A stretch of DNA of 64,000 nucleotides from Castor canadensis (GCF_047511655.1 NC_133390.1:158345583-158409582), one strand, 5' to 3'. Numbered from the stretch's first letter, positions 31,310-40,730 are shown. Notes: generated by a model not told the origin, from the sequence alone. Translations and numbers: made by a program.

Positions 31310-32890
31310 CAGGAGGAAGATAAGTTTGAGGTTGGTCTGACCTACAGGGTTCTCCTGTTCCTTGGTTTTAGTAATTGTCATAAAGATGTTATCATTTGAT
31401 TCCTGCAGGATAAAATGGCTCAGAGGAAAAGACAACAGGTGCAAAATAGAAACAGAGCTGAGCACAAGTGACTCACACCTGTAAGCCTAGTTACTTGGAA
31501 AACTGAGATGGGGGGGATGGCAGTTCAAGGCCAGCAGGCCAATAGTTCGCGAGACAACCCCTCCCCCAATATCTCCAAAATAACAATAGCAAAAAAAGAT
31601 GGACTCGAAATGTTCCTCAAGCAGTAGAGCACTTTGCAAGTGTGAAGCCTTGAGTTCAAACTCCAGTCCCACCAAAAAAAAATCAAATAAAATAAGAGAC
31701 AGAGATGTTAAGCTTTTCTCCTATTTTTACTTAATTCATGGGCCCAAGTAAGGAGTCAGTGTTTTTTGGCAAAAACAATTTAAAGGCTTTTTACAGATGT
31801 GGGATGTATAAAGGAATATCTAGTTTAGGGCAGACAGTCCTTATCTCTTAGTTTGTAAGACACATTTTATTTATTTATTTATTTAATTTACTTATTTATT
31901 GGTATTGGGGCTTGAGCTATTCCATCAGCCCCTCTTTTTGTGATGAGCTTTTTCTAGATAGGGTCTATAAGTATTTGTCTAGCTGGTTCAAACCCCAATC
32001 CTCCCGATCTCTGTCTCCTAAGTAGCTAGGATTACAGACTTGAGCCACCTTTCTAAAATTGAAATTGTTTGAGAAATGAGACAAATGAGATAATACTAAC
32101 CCCTCCAATAAACCAGTTTTCCAGGCATGATAAGGAAGTCCCTTCTGTTTAATCTCTGCAGGGGAAGTAATTTTGAAATGACCAATTCACTTGTTTTTTG
32201 TTCCTGCTTCCTTCAGCCTCCTGTTGCAGTTTATGTGAACCCTCATTGTATTTTATTCAATGAAGTGCTGATTGATTCTAGACTTGCAAACAAGCCAATT
32301 AAGATCTTTAAATCAGTTGCAATTTTGTCTTTTGACAGTTGTTTTTTTTCTTATTTGAGGTTAAATTGATAAACAATGTACATATATCTCAAACCACTTG
32401 CTGAGATTTGACAAATGCATATAGTCATGTAATCCAAGCAGGATAGCAAAAGAACATTTTCAAGACCAGAAAATTCCCTGTAACTCTTACCAGTCAGTCC
32501 CCTCTGTCTAGAGGCAGCCACTGTTGTGATTTTTCATCATTGGTTAGGTTTTACCTGTTCTAATGAGGAAGGCTAGAAGTAGGAAAAATTCAGAACTCAT
32601 ATATAGGTTGCCCAGGGAGGGCCCAGGTCATCCTTATCTGGCCAGGAAACATCCCTCCACTGATTATTGGATGGAATTCACCTGGTTCCTCCCTTCCCCT
32701 AGATTAGCATAAATTTTAAATGCACCAGAAAAAGAAAAGTACCGCTCTCTCTGCTGGCAGACTCCACCTGCATCTCACCAGGCTCCCCTTATTTTCCTTT
32801 CCCTAATATTTAAGAGACCCCATTTATACCCACGGGTCCTGCCATGGTGGGATAAAGAATTTGGAAGTCTTCTGATCAGACTGCATTGGT
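31310..32890 (+). mobile_element. LTR-like repeat, family X copy 2, with insertions
   Basis: Blocks shared with 19540-20500: GAGACAGAGATGTTAAGCTT, GGGCCCAAGTAAGGAGTCAG, and at 32,690 TTCCCCTAGATTAGCATAAA plus CACGGGTCCTGCCATGG. Insertions are a sense composite SINE (31452-31683), a reverse composite SINE (31864-32053) and an old antisense L1 piece (about 32340-32560). An 80-codon ORF at 32127 is not convincing as a retroviral gene. Confidence 0.5.
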
Positions 32891-33136
32891 GCCATTAGCA
32901 CTAGAACATCATGCAAATCCTATAGTATGTTCTTTAGTATAAGGTTCTTCCTGTAAGCATAATGCCTGAGACTTATCTTTTTTGTCTGGCAATATAGGAC
33001 ATAACTCAGTTTCTCCTATACTTTCACAACAACCTGTGACCTCAGGTTTGGGGAGATTCCCCCCTTCTAAGTAAGTAGTCCTTCAGCAACAGTGGACACT
33101 AGCCAGATATCCTCTAATTCAATTCAATCCTGACAC
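32891..33136. other. Unclassified
   Basis: May be more of the LTR-like element. Nothing definite. Confidence 0.3.
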
Positions 33137-33568
33137 TGTTGTTGTGGTTTGGAAATGAACTGTCCCTCAGAGGCTCATGTGCTGAAGGTGTAGTCCCCAG
33201 CTGGTTGCACTGTTGAGAAGTGATTGGGTAGTGAAGATGCTAACTTTATCAATGTGTTAACCCATTGATGACCTCATATCTAAATAGGCCATTGGAAGGT
33301 GGGGCCTAGTTGGAGAAGCAGGTCACCAGGGAAGTGCCTTTGATGGGTATATCTTGTCCCCAGCTCCTTCTCTCCCTGTTGCCCAGCAACTCTGATCTAC
33401 TCTACCCTCTCCATTCTGATGTTTTGCCTTAAAATAGGGCCATAATGATGAGTCTAAGCAACCATAAACAGAAACCTCTGAAACTGTAAGCCAAAGTAAA
33501 CCCTTCCTCCATTAAGTTGATTTTTCTCAGGTATTTTGTCACAGCAATGGAACCCTGACTAACACAAC
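33137..33568 (+). mobile_element. MaLR-type solo LTR (ORR1/MT-like)
   Basis: Begins TGTTGTTGTGGTTTGGAAAT and ends CCTGACTAACACAACA. Internal blocks AGGTGGGGCCTAGTTGGAGA and CCTCTGAAACTGTAAGCCAA are typical of rodent MaLR LTRs. Nearly full length and not interrupted. Confidence 0.75.
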
Positions 33569-33664
33569 AATCTAGATGGAGGTAGCATCAAATTCCACAG
33601 TTTGAATGATGGCCCAGTGCCATGAGACACCAGTTGCAAGTCCTCTAGAACTTCTGACAATCTG

Positions 33665-33780
33665 GGTTTATTTATTTTTTTAAATTTTATTTTATTATTT
33701 TTACATTTACTTACATCTGTATACATTGTTTTGAGACCCTCCCCCTCCCCCATCTGGGGTCAATTAAATTGCTAGACTAG
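33665..33780 (-). mobile_element. L1 3' end, antisense
   Basis: TTTTTACATTTACTTACATC and GTATACATTGTTTTGAGACC, then a pyrimidine-rich tract, as at 22865. Confidence 0.6.
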
Positions 33781-33964
33781 TTTATGTAACTCCAGGAAAC
33801 ATTTACTTACATTTACCAATTTAATATACTAGGCATTGCAAAACTTGCAGGGTGAGGTATGGAGAAGGGGCATGGAGTTTCTATATCTTATACAGATGTA
33901 CCACCTTCCAGGAATCTCCATGTGTTCAGCTATCTGGAAGCTCTCAGAACCCAGTCTTCTTGAC

Positions 33965-34170
33965 CGTTTTTTTTTTTTTTTCTTTCTTTTTTTATTATTG
34001 TTGTGCTGGGGGTACATTCTGACATTTACAAAAGTTCTTACAATATACCATAGTTGAATTTACCCCCTCCATCATTCCTTTTTGACTTTTTATGGAAACT
34101 TCAGTGCATAGGCATAATTGATTATATCATTGGCCTTTGGTGATCAAAACAAGCCTTCACCCCTTCATTC
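33965..34170 (-). mobile_element. L1 3'-UTR, antisense, third subfamily
   Basis: Poly-T, then TTGTGCTGGGGGTACATTCT, GACATTTACAAAAGTTCTTA, ACCCCCTCCATCATTCC. Related copies: 45151-45273 (sense) and 55850 onward (antisense). Confidence 0.65.
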
Positions 34171-34357
34171 CTTTACTCTTCCCCAGAGGCTAGGATATGG
34201 GGCTGAAAGTATTAATCCTTTAATACTGCTTTGCTCTTTCCTGAAATGGCCCCCATCCTGAAGCTACCTAGGGACTGTCAACTCAGCACACAAAAAGACA
34301 CAAGTTACATTGGAGTTTCAAGGTGTTTTAGGAGTTGCTTGTCAGGAAATCAGAACG

Positions 34358-34466
34358 AGGGTAGGGGGCATGGCTCAAGTGGTAGAGTGCTTGCCTAGCA
34401 GGTACCTTAAATTCAAATTCCAGTACCACCACCCGATCCCAAAAAAAACCCTCCAAAACAAAACTA
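34358..34466 (+). mobile_element. ID-tail SINE
   Basis: CATGGCTCAAGTGGTAGAGT followed by an extended A/C-rich tail. Confidence 0.85.
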
Positions 34467-34514
34467 CAAAGTCAGAGCAAAGAACAAATATATATTTCAT
34501 AATATTGCATGTTA

Positions 34515-34655
34515 TTAGTAATTTCTTCCTTATTGCTTAATATTATTCCATTTTATGAAAGAATATACTACAGTACATCAATTTTCCTATTATCCATTCT
34601 CCTGTTGATAGATCTCCTGTTGAACACAATGCTTTGAATTGTTTGCCAATATTTT
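34515..34655 (-). mobile_element. Old L1 3'-region scrap, antisense
   Basis: TATTATTCCATTTTATGAAA and CATTCTCCTGTTGATAGATC resemble the antisense old-L1 3' UTR. Confidence 0.5.
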
Positions 34656-34659
34656 AAAT

Positions 34660-34772
34660 CTGGGTTCAAATTCTGGCTCTGCCACTTGCTAGCTATGTGG
34701 TCATAGGCTGGTTACTTTGCCTCTCTGAGATTCAATTTTCCAATCTGTGTAATGGGGCAAATTATAGCTATT
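34660..34772 (+). mobile_element. MIR SINE
   Basis: TCAAATTCTGGCTCTGCCAC, TTGCTAGCTATGTGGTCATA, TGCCTCTCTGAGATTCAATT and TGTGTAATGGGG follow the MIR core closely. Confidence 0.85.
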
Positions 34773-35069
34773 GTTTTTTTCTTTTGTGGTACTGGGGCTT
34801 GAACTCAGGGCCTCATGCTTGCTAGGCAGGTGCTCTACTGTGGGGAGTGGAGTATGAGAAGCCTATGAGAACCAGACATAAGCACAGCTGTGTCAAATGA
34901 TCCGCAGGCTGAGTTTGGCATGGCCCCAGCTGCAGAAGAGTGCAAAATGCAGCACAGCTGCTTTTCCTAAGTTGTTTACTTTCAGAGAAGTAGGAAGGCA
35001 GGTTTCTCTTGTTACAAAGTCACACCCCTCCCTGAGAATTGTTGCTCCACTTCCTTGTTTACCACTGGA

Positions 35070-35077
35070 TATAAAAG
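35070..35077 (+). promoter_or_regulatory. TATA box of the solo LTR
   Basis: TATAAAAG in the context ACTGGATATAAAAGACTTGC, about 230 bp from the LTR start, in a plausible U3/R position. Confidence 0.55.
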
Positions 35078-35174
35078 ACTTGCTGAAGGAGGATGGGTTT
35101 TTTTGATGGGAGATTGATGGGAGGTTTTTTGATGGGGGTTGATTGATTGGTGGGCTGCTGCTGCTGCTGACTTA

Positions 35175-35417
35175 TGCTACAGATTAGAGGAAACATGGGA
35201 CAGTGCAAGTCTGAGCAGTGAGACTAAGAAAAGCTAAAGAGAACAGGGGATAGTGGAAGTCTGAGGGCCAAGACTATAAGAGATTATGCTAAAGAAAATA
35301 TGGGACAGTGCGAGTCTAAGGAAACAGACTTTACAGAATAGAAAAGAAGACTTTAGAAGTAAGGTTTTAAAGAATAGAGAAGAAGAAAGACTTTAGAAGT
35401 AAAGGTTTTAAAGAATA
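35175..35417 (+). repeat. Tandem repeats inside the solo LTR
   Basis: Three diverged units of about 53-57 bp start at 35175, 35233 and 35288 (each with GGGACAGTG or GGGATAGTG, then AGTCT). Two units of about 36-41 bp follow at 35341 and 35377 (GACTTTAGAAGTAA, GTTTTAAAGAATAG). Confidence 0.75.
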
Positions 35418-35612
35418 GAGAGAAAAGCAAAGTAAAAGAAGAGTTATTAGAGAAAAGAAGCAACAAAGCTGCTATGGATCTCCATCCACATGCCCAGCAC
35501 ACCTGGTCCCAGCTTCCTGCATCTCCAGTCACCCCCAGTTAGGTCAGGAGGAACCAGAAGCTCGTGAGAAATTTCTTAAGACTCTACCACTTGAGCTACT
35601 CCACCAACCCTA

Positions 35613-35850
35613 GTTATTGCTTATTGAGTGGTTTGCCTGGCACCATTCTAAGTGCTTTACATGTATTAGCTAATTTAATCCTTACACCAATTCTTGAGGT
35701 TAGGACATATTACTATTCCCATTTGTAGACAAGGAGACTCGTCTATACATCATTGAGAGGATTAGATGAGATAGTGTGAGACTGAGAGGATTAGATGAGG
35801 CAGTACATGTAAAACATGACGGACATTATTTAGTAACTGCAATAGAGCAG
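35613..35850. mobile_element. MIR pieces in opposite orientations
   Basis: 35613-35745 is antisense MIR (CTAAGTGCTTTACATGTATT, TATTCCCATTTGTAGACAAG). 35746-35850 is sense MIR 3' half (GAGAGGATTAGATGAGATAG, partly duplicated) that may belong to the MIR at 34660. Confidence 0.6.
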
Positions 35851-35994
35851 ATAAACATTAGTTTTGTTTTTTTTAACATGGTTTTCAGAGGCATTTACAT
35901 TTACTATTTCTGATTATTACTTGGAATCAGGGTTGCCAAAAGATACAGGATGCCCAATTAAATTTAAGTTTTGGATAATGAAAAACTTTTAGGG

Positions 35995-36105
35995 GGGGGT
36001 TGGCACATGTCTGTAATTCTAACTACTCAGGAGGTTGAGGTAGGAAGGAAGATTGCATGTTTGAGGTCTGTCTGGGCAACATAGTGAGCTCCTGCCTCAA
36101 AAAAT
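35995..36105 (+). mobile_element. B1-like SINE
   Basis: GGCACATGTCTGTAATTCTA, GTCTGGGCAACATAGTGAGC. Confidence 0.8.
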
Positions 36106-36166
36106 TAGCATAAGTAAGTTATATGCAATATTTGGTTATATTTATACTAAAAAATTATCCATTGTT

Positions 36167-36506
36167 GGAACTGGAGGAAAGGCTCAAGAAGTAGAGCACC
36201 TTCTTTGCAAGCGTAAAGCTCTGGATTCAAACCCCAGTACTACAAAAAAAAAAAAAAATCCATTGTTTATCTTTTTTTCTTTTTTTTTTTTTGTGGTACT
36301 GGGGCTTCAATTCAGGGCGTACACTTTGAGCCACACCAACACTTTTTTATGATTTCTTTTTTTGAGAAGGATCTCACAAACTATTTACCTGGGCTGGCTT
36401 TGAACTTTGATCTTCCTGATCTCTGCCTCTTGAATAGCTAGGATTACAGGAGTGAGTCACTGGTGCCTGGCTGTTGTTTTGTTTTTGTGGATCAAACTCA
36501 GGGCAT
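36167..36506. mobile_element. Two SINEs inserted at one target site
   Basis: A sense ID-tail SINE (36167-36257) and a reverse composite SINE (36268-36506, with a short ID-like scrap at its right end). ATCCATTGTT occurs at 36157-36166, 36258-36267 and 36507-36516, between and outside them. Confidence 0.85.
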
Positions 36507-36518
36507 ATCCATTGTTTA

Positions 36519-37169
36519 CCTGAAATTCAAATTTAATTGAACATCCTGTATTTTTATTTCCTAAATAAAAATAGCTGTCCCTGAGACCAGGGACAGAATT
36601 GTGTGCCTCATTTTGCAACAGCTTCAAAGAAGGGAAATAATGGAGCTACAGCTAGAGGTCTTAAGTAATCTCTTGAATTCATAGCTCAGGTCTCCTCAAC
36701 ACACAGATATTCAAAGCCTTTTTCCCCTGCCTCTAGCAATTAAAAACAGAGTGGTCCAGGGGAGAGGGGGACAGCAGCCTGACTAAGTGTTCCGCAGGGA
36801 ATGCCAGTAAGTAACAGGTGGCATGTGGGCTGCTGGAGTTTCTCTCCCAACTCCTTCCAGTTCTGCAACCAGCTTTCTTCTCTCCTCCTCTTCCAGGAGT
36901 CCTGGGAACCAACTTCCCTTGCTGGTGGGAGGCTCCTTCAGGCTTCTGCCCATGCTCTAGCAGGGTTGGGTCCTATTCCGACTGACTGGGATCTCCTAGG
37001 CAGAAGGAAAATGAAGGTGGCTTGAGGCTTTATCAGTCACTGTTCTTGCATATTTTTTATCAGGCTGAGTTCTGGATCTAGGAACTTGGGGGCCAGAACC
37101 ACACAGCTTGAAAGAATGAGGAAATGGGCTGGCTAGGATATGCTGCCTTAACCAACACTTGGCGGATAA
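36519..37169. other. Unique island
   Basis: About 650 bp with no repeat I recognise. It contains a perfect 7-bp stem hairpin (GTCCCTGAGACCAGGGAC, near 36577). A 74-codon ORF at 36801-37025 is unsupported. Confidence 0.45.
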
Positions 37170-37330
37170 ACCCCACGTACCTTCCCTGGATCTCCTTGAA
37201 TCTTCACAACATCCTGGGAGGTAGGATCTTTTATTTTCATATGCAGATTTGGATACTGAGGTTCAGGTGACTTTGCCTAAGACCCTCAAAGCTTCTTGGC
37301 AGAGTTACTTTTGCATCCCCTCCCCTTGAC
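37170..37330 (-). mobile_element. MIR SINE, antisense
   Basis: AATCTTCACAACATCCTGGG, AGGTAGGATCTTTTATTTTC, GGATACTGAGGTTCAGGTGA. Confidence 0.72.
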
Positions 37331-37474
37331 CAGTATTCTGAATTCTAAAGAAAAGTTGCACCTAAATAATTAAGATGCTAATAGCTTAAAAGTTTTCCCT
37401 AAATGATTAAGATGCTAACAGTTAGATAATCTTTCTTTAGATTTACAGAACTCAGAACATTTGGCGAGCTTCAC

Positions 37475-37672
37475 TTTTTTTTTTTTTTTTTCCTGGTACT
37501 AGGGTTTGAACTCAGGGCCTACACCTTGAGCTATGCCACCAGCCTGGTAATGGGTTTTTTCAAGATAGGGTCTCAGGAACTATTCGCCTGGGGCTGGTTT
37601 TGAACTGAGATCTTCCTGATCTCTGCCTCCTGAGTAGCTAGGATTATAAGCCTGAGCCACTGGAGCCTGGCT
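37475..37672 (-). mobile_element. Composite SINE
   Basis: Reverse copy with T17, ending AAGCCTGAGCCACTGGAGCC. Confidence 0.87.
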
Positions 37673-37690
37673 CCAAAGCAATATGTTTCT

Positions 37691-38258
37691 TTTTTTTTTT
37701 TTTTTTGCATGGCTAACAATACATTTTACTTTAAAATTCAGTTAAATGACATAAGAAGCTACATCATTATTTTTCTGAATTAATTACACTTTCCCATGCA
37801 ACAATGACTGTTTTTTTTTTTCCTTTTTCTTTTATTATTCATATGTGCATACAAGGCTTGGGTCATTTCTCCCCCCTGCCCCCACCCCCTCCCTTACCAC
37901 CCACTCTGTGGCACCCCCCCCACCCCCGCTCAATACCCAGCAGAAACTATTTTGCCCTTATTTCTAATTTTGTTGTAGAGAGAGTATAAGCAATAATAGG
38001 AAGGAACAAGGGTTTTTGCTGGTTGAGATAAGGATAGCTATACAGGGAGTTGACTCACATTGATTTCCTGTGCATGTGTGTTACCTTCTAGATTAATTCT
38101 TTTTGATCTCACCTTTTCTCTAGTACCTGTTCCCCTTTTCCTATTGGCCTCAGTTGCTTTTAAGGTATCTGCTTTAGTTTCTCTGCGTTGAGGGCAACAA
38201 ATGCTAGCTAATTTTTTTGGTGTCTTACCTATCCTCACCCCTCCCTTGTGTGCTCTCG
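37691..38258 (-). mobile_element. 5'-truncated L1 with probable 3' transduction
   Basis: A perfect 17-bp TSD CAAAGCAATATGTTTCT lies at 37674-37690 and 38259-38275. On the minus strand it reads: about 430 bp of L1 3' UTR including the G-rich tract, a first poly-A (about 37811-37823), about 105 bp of non-L1 DNA, then a second poly-A (37690-37706). AGTAAA lies about 20 nt before the second poly-A. Confidence 0.85.
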
Positions 38259-38279
38259 CAAAGCAATATGTTTCTAAGT

Positions 38280-38560
38280 AGCCCAAGGACGTCAAAGCCA
38301 AGCACATTCTGAGGAGCTGAGGAGAGTGAGGGACACTCACCCAAAGACCCTGCTCAGCATGTAGGATTCTTGCCTGTTGCCCCTCTGTCCTTTTCCCTCT
38401 CTATAAAAGCCGTTGGTGCCCCTCAGTTCCCTAGGATGAGACTCTGAAGCAACATCCCCATCTTCTCATGATGCTGGGTGGCCCTTGAATAAAACTAATT
38501 CCTTCCTACCAACTGTCATCTCCATAGTATTGGTAGAAGGACTAGACCTTTGATTTATAT
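38280..38560 (+). mobile_element. LTR-like fragment with TATA and poly-A signal
   Basis: TATAAAAG at 38402-38409 and AATAAA at 38488-38493, followed by CTAATTCCTTCCTACC. This spacing looks like U3, R and U5 of an ERV LTR. The outer boundaries are not found. Confidence 0.5.
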
Positions 38561-38654
38561 GCCTCTGATGCCTAAGTTATTAACTCTTGCTGGGCACTGC
38601 TTTCTAGATCAGAGCTAATTTACCCAACTGGCATTAACAGGATGGTTAAGATAG

Positions 38655-39060
38655 CATAGACCAGTGTTTCTCAGAATGTGATCTCTGGGCATAGCAACAC
38701 CTGGGAACTTACTGGAAATGCCTGATCCTAAAACTTTCTGACTCAGAAGTTCTGGGGGTTGGGGTTGGGGGATGTAGCTCAGTGTGTGTCTAGCATGCCT
38801 GAATGCCTGGATTCAATCCCAAGCACGACAGGAAAAGAAAAGAAGGGATAGAGAAAAGAAAGAAAGAAAGGAAGAAAGAAAGGGTAATTCTCAAGGGAGT
38901 CTGGGAGTAAGTATAGCTCCCTTGCCTAATATGTTCTAAATCCTGTGCTCAATCCTGAGGGGTGGATTTCTGGGGTGACACTTGGTAATCTGAAATTTAA
39001 CAAGCCCTCCAGGTAATTCTGATACACTTTGAAATTTGGTAATATTTGGCTTTTGTAGGA
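38655..39060 (+). mobile_element. MER5-like DNA transposon split by an ID SINE
   Basis: CCAGTGTTTCTCAGAATGTG and CACCTGGGAACTTACTGGAA on the left, AACAAGCCCTCCAGGTAATT and CTGATACACTTTGAAATTTG on the right: both arms of a hAT-Charlie MER5 element. Confidence 0.75.
38760..38884 (+). mobile_element. ID SINE with GAAA-repeat tail
   Basis: Classic ID body with A box TAGCTCAGTGTG (38775-38786) and B box GATTCAATCC (38810-38819), then a GAAA/GGAA microsatellite to 38884. It is tRNA-derived but not a tRNA gene. A second, weaker ID-like stretch lies at about 38905-38965. Confidence 0.8.
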
Positions 39061-39137
39061 GATGCATTTTTTGAACCAAAATAAGTATTGTTGTAAAACA
39101 CATACTTGTTTTAAGTAAAATTTATTGACTACATATA

Positions 39138-39580
39138 CTTTGTTTGTTTGTTTGTTTGTTTGAACTCAGGTTCTCTTGCTTGACTATTACCACTTGAGCT
39201 ATTCCACCAGCTCATTTTTGTGTTGGGTATTTTTTTCTTCTTTTTCCTTTTTGTTTTTTCTTGTATTTTTGAGATAGTGTCTCACTTTTTGCCAGGGCTG
39301 TCCTTGAACTGAGATCCTCCTGATTTCTGCCTTCCAAGTAGCTAGGATTACAGGCATGAACCACCAGTGCCCTGCTACAAATCAATCTATCTTTTTTGTG
39401 GCATTGGGGCTTGAACTCAGGGCCCTCACCTAGAGGCACTCCGCCAGCACTTTTTGTGATGGGTATTTTCGAGATAGGGTCTTGTGAGCTATTTGCCTGG
39501 GCTAGTTTCAAACCTCTATCCTCCTGATCTCTGCCTCCTGAGCTGCTAGGATTACAGGTGTGAGCCATTGGTGGCTGGCT
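39138..39580 (-). mobile_element. Two composite SINEs in series
   Basis: 39138-39376 (extra T/C-rich spacer inside) and 39390-39580 (close to consensus). Their joint minus-strand reading makes a 118-codon ORF that is SINE-derived. Confidence 0.83.
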
Positions 39581-39689
39581 AGGAATCTGTATTTTTACTA
39601 AGCTCTCCTAAGGCATAGTACAGGAAAGAAACATTGACATGACAGGTTCATAAGTGTAAGTGACTTTTCAGATGGCAAAATGTCTTCCT

Positions 39690-39960
39690 GAGAAAAAGGC
39701 TAAACAATAATAGCAAAGGTCACTAATTACTGAATACTTAGTCACTACTTGCACAGCCTATTAATTCTCACAAACAATTCCATAAAGGAAGAGGATCAAC
39801 TCAGAATTGACTGCCTAGGTTCTTATCCTACATGGGATTTGGTTTATGCATCTATTACAGGGATAATAACATTATTTCTCTCATTGGCTTGTTGTGAGGA
39901 TTAAGGGAGCTGATGTTTCAGCTCTTAGAACACCTGCCATATTGGCACCATTAAGCTGTT
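39690..39960 (+). mobile_element. MIR SINE
   Basis: GCATCTATTACAGGGATAAT, GTTGTGAGGATTAAGGGAGC, CTCTTAGAACACCTGCCATA correspond to the MIR 3' half. Confidence 0.6.
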
Positions 39961-40049
39961 GGCATCATCCCTAAGAACACACTGTCAAAAGGCGAAGGGA
40001 GGACTTGAACCCAATCAATGTAACTCTGGAGTGTACATTCTTAAGGCCT

Positions 40050-40250
40050 TAACTATTCCAGGGGTTTTTAAATTGTGATTCTTCACTCTCAGTGCACCAC
40101 CAGAGATCTTGTTAGAAATGCAAATTTAGAGAACCCTAACCCATATATACTGAGTTAGAAACTGGGGGTGCTGTGCGGTTCAGTCTAAGTTTTAAAAAGC
40201 CCTTCAGGTGATCTTGATGCACACTGGAGTTTGGGAACCACAGCTATGAT
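40050..40250 (+). mobile_element. MER5-like DNA transposon remnant
   Basis: CTTGTTAGAAATGCAAATTT, ACTGAGTTAGAAACTGGGGG, CAGGTGATCTTGATGCACAC, GGAGTTTGGGAACCAC. Confidence 0.78.
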
Positions 40251-40308
40251 ATGTAAAAGTTCTGGGTGATGGAAAGGAAAGGAAGGAACGAAAAAAGAAA
40301 GGAAGAAC

Positions 40309-40655
40309 GCCAAGTGCTGGTGGTTCACACCTGTAATCCTAGCTACTCAGGAGGCAGCGATCAGGAGGATCACTGTTTGAAGCACAGTCTGGGCAAATAG
40401 TTCGCGAGACCCTATCTCGAAAATACGCATCACAAAAAGGGCTGGCGGAGTGGCTCAAAGTGAAGGCCCTGAGTTCGAGCCCCAGTACCCCAAGGAAAAA
40501 AAAAAAGGGAGGAGGAAACGAAAAGGAGGTGGGACAGAAAGGAAAGAGGAAAACAAAGCGAGGGTGAAGGAAGAAGGGAAGGAAAGAAGGAGGGAGACAG
40601 AAAAAAAAATAAAGGAAGGCAGGATGGAAGGAAAGAAGAAAGGAAGCAAGAAGTA
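40309..40655 (+). mobile_element. Composite SINE with long polypurine tail
   Basis: A near-consensus sense SINE (40309-40497) is followed by about 160 bp of A/G-only sequence rich in GGAA and GAAA. The tail ends only 40-60 bp upstream of the CpG island. Confidence 0.85.
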
Positions 40656-40692
40656 AGCCAGTTTGACAGGGTGGAGCAACTCAAGTTTCATC

Positions 40693-40706
40693 TCACCTGC
40701 AGGTGA
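40693..40706. promoter_or_regulatory. 14-bp palindrome of two E-boxes
   Basis: TCACCTGCAGGTGA is a perfect palindrome made of CACCTG and CAGGTG, the E2-box class bound by ZEB/SNAI and some bHLH factors. It lies about 90 bp upstream of the presumed start region. Binding is inferred. Confidence 0.45.
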
Positions 40707-40730
40707 AGAAAACTGGGCTTTAGGAGGCTG

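Larger units (their letters stand above)
34839..35581 (+). mobile_element. Solo LTR, 743 bp, with 6-bp TSD
   Basis: Starts TGTGGGGAGTGGAGTATGAG and ends AGAAATTTCTTAAGA. The exact 6-bp duplication CTCTAC (34833-34838 and 35582-35587) sits in the host SINE, so the ends are certain. Six-base duplications are usual for class II (ERVK-like) retroviruses. It carries a TATA box at 35070 and internal tandem repeats. No retroviral genes remain. The family is not recognised. Confidence 0.8.
34773..35612 (-). mobile_element. ID-tail SINE split by a solo LTR
   Basis: The reverse ID-tail sequence stops at GGCAGGTGCTCTAC (34838) and continues without loss at 35588 with CACTTGAGCTACTCCACC. Confidence 0.9.

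Noticed and set aside
32127-32369. 80-codon ORF considered as retroviral env remnant
   Set aside because: No recognisable retroviral motif. It spans LTR-like and old L1 sequence.
38775-38819. tRNA-like A and B boxes considered as a tRNA gene
   Set aside because: The spacing and flanks are those of an ID SINE, with an A-rich tail and no cloverleaf acceptor stem. The same applies to the tails of all composite SINEs.
39212-39568. 118-codon ORF with a repeated MAHTCNPS-type motif
   Set aside because: Direct translation of two composite SINEs. The same motif appears in many SINE-derived frames of the window (for example at 44613, 49275 and 62698).
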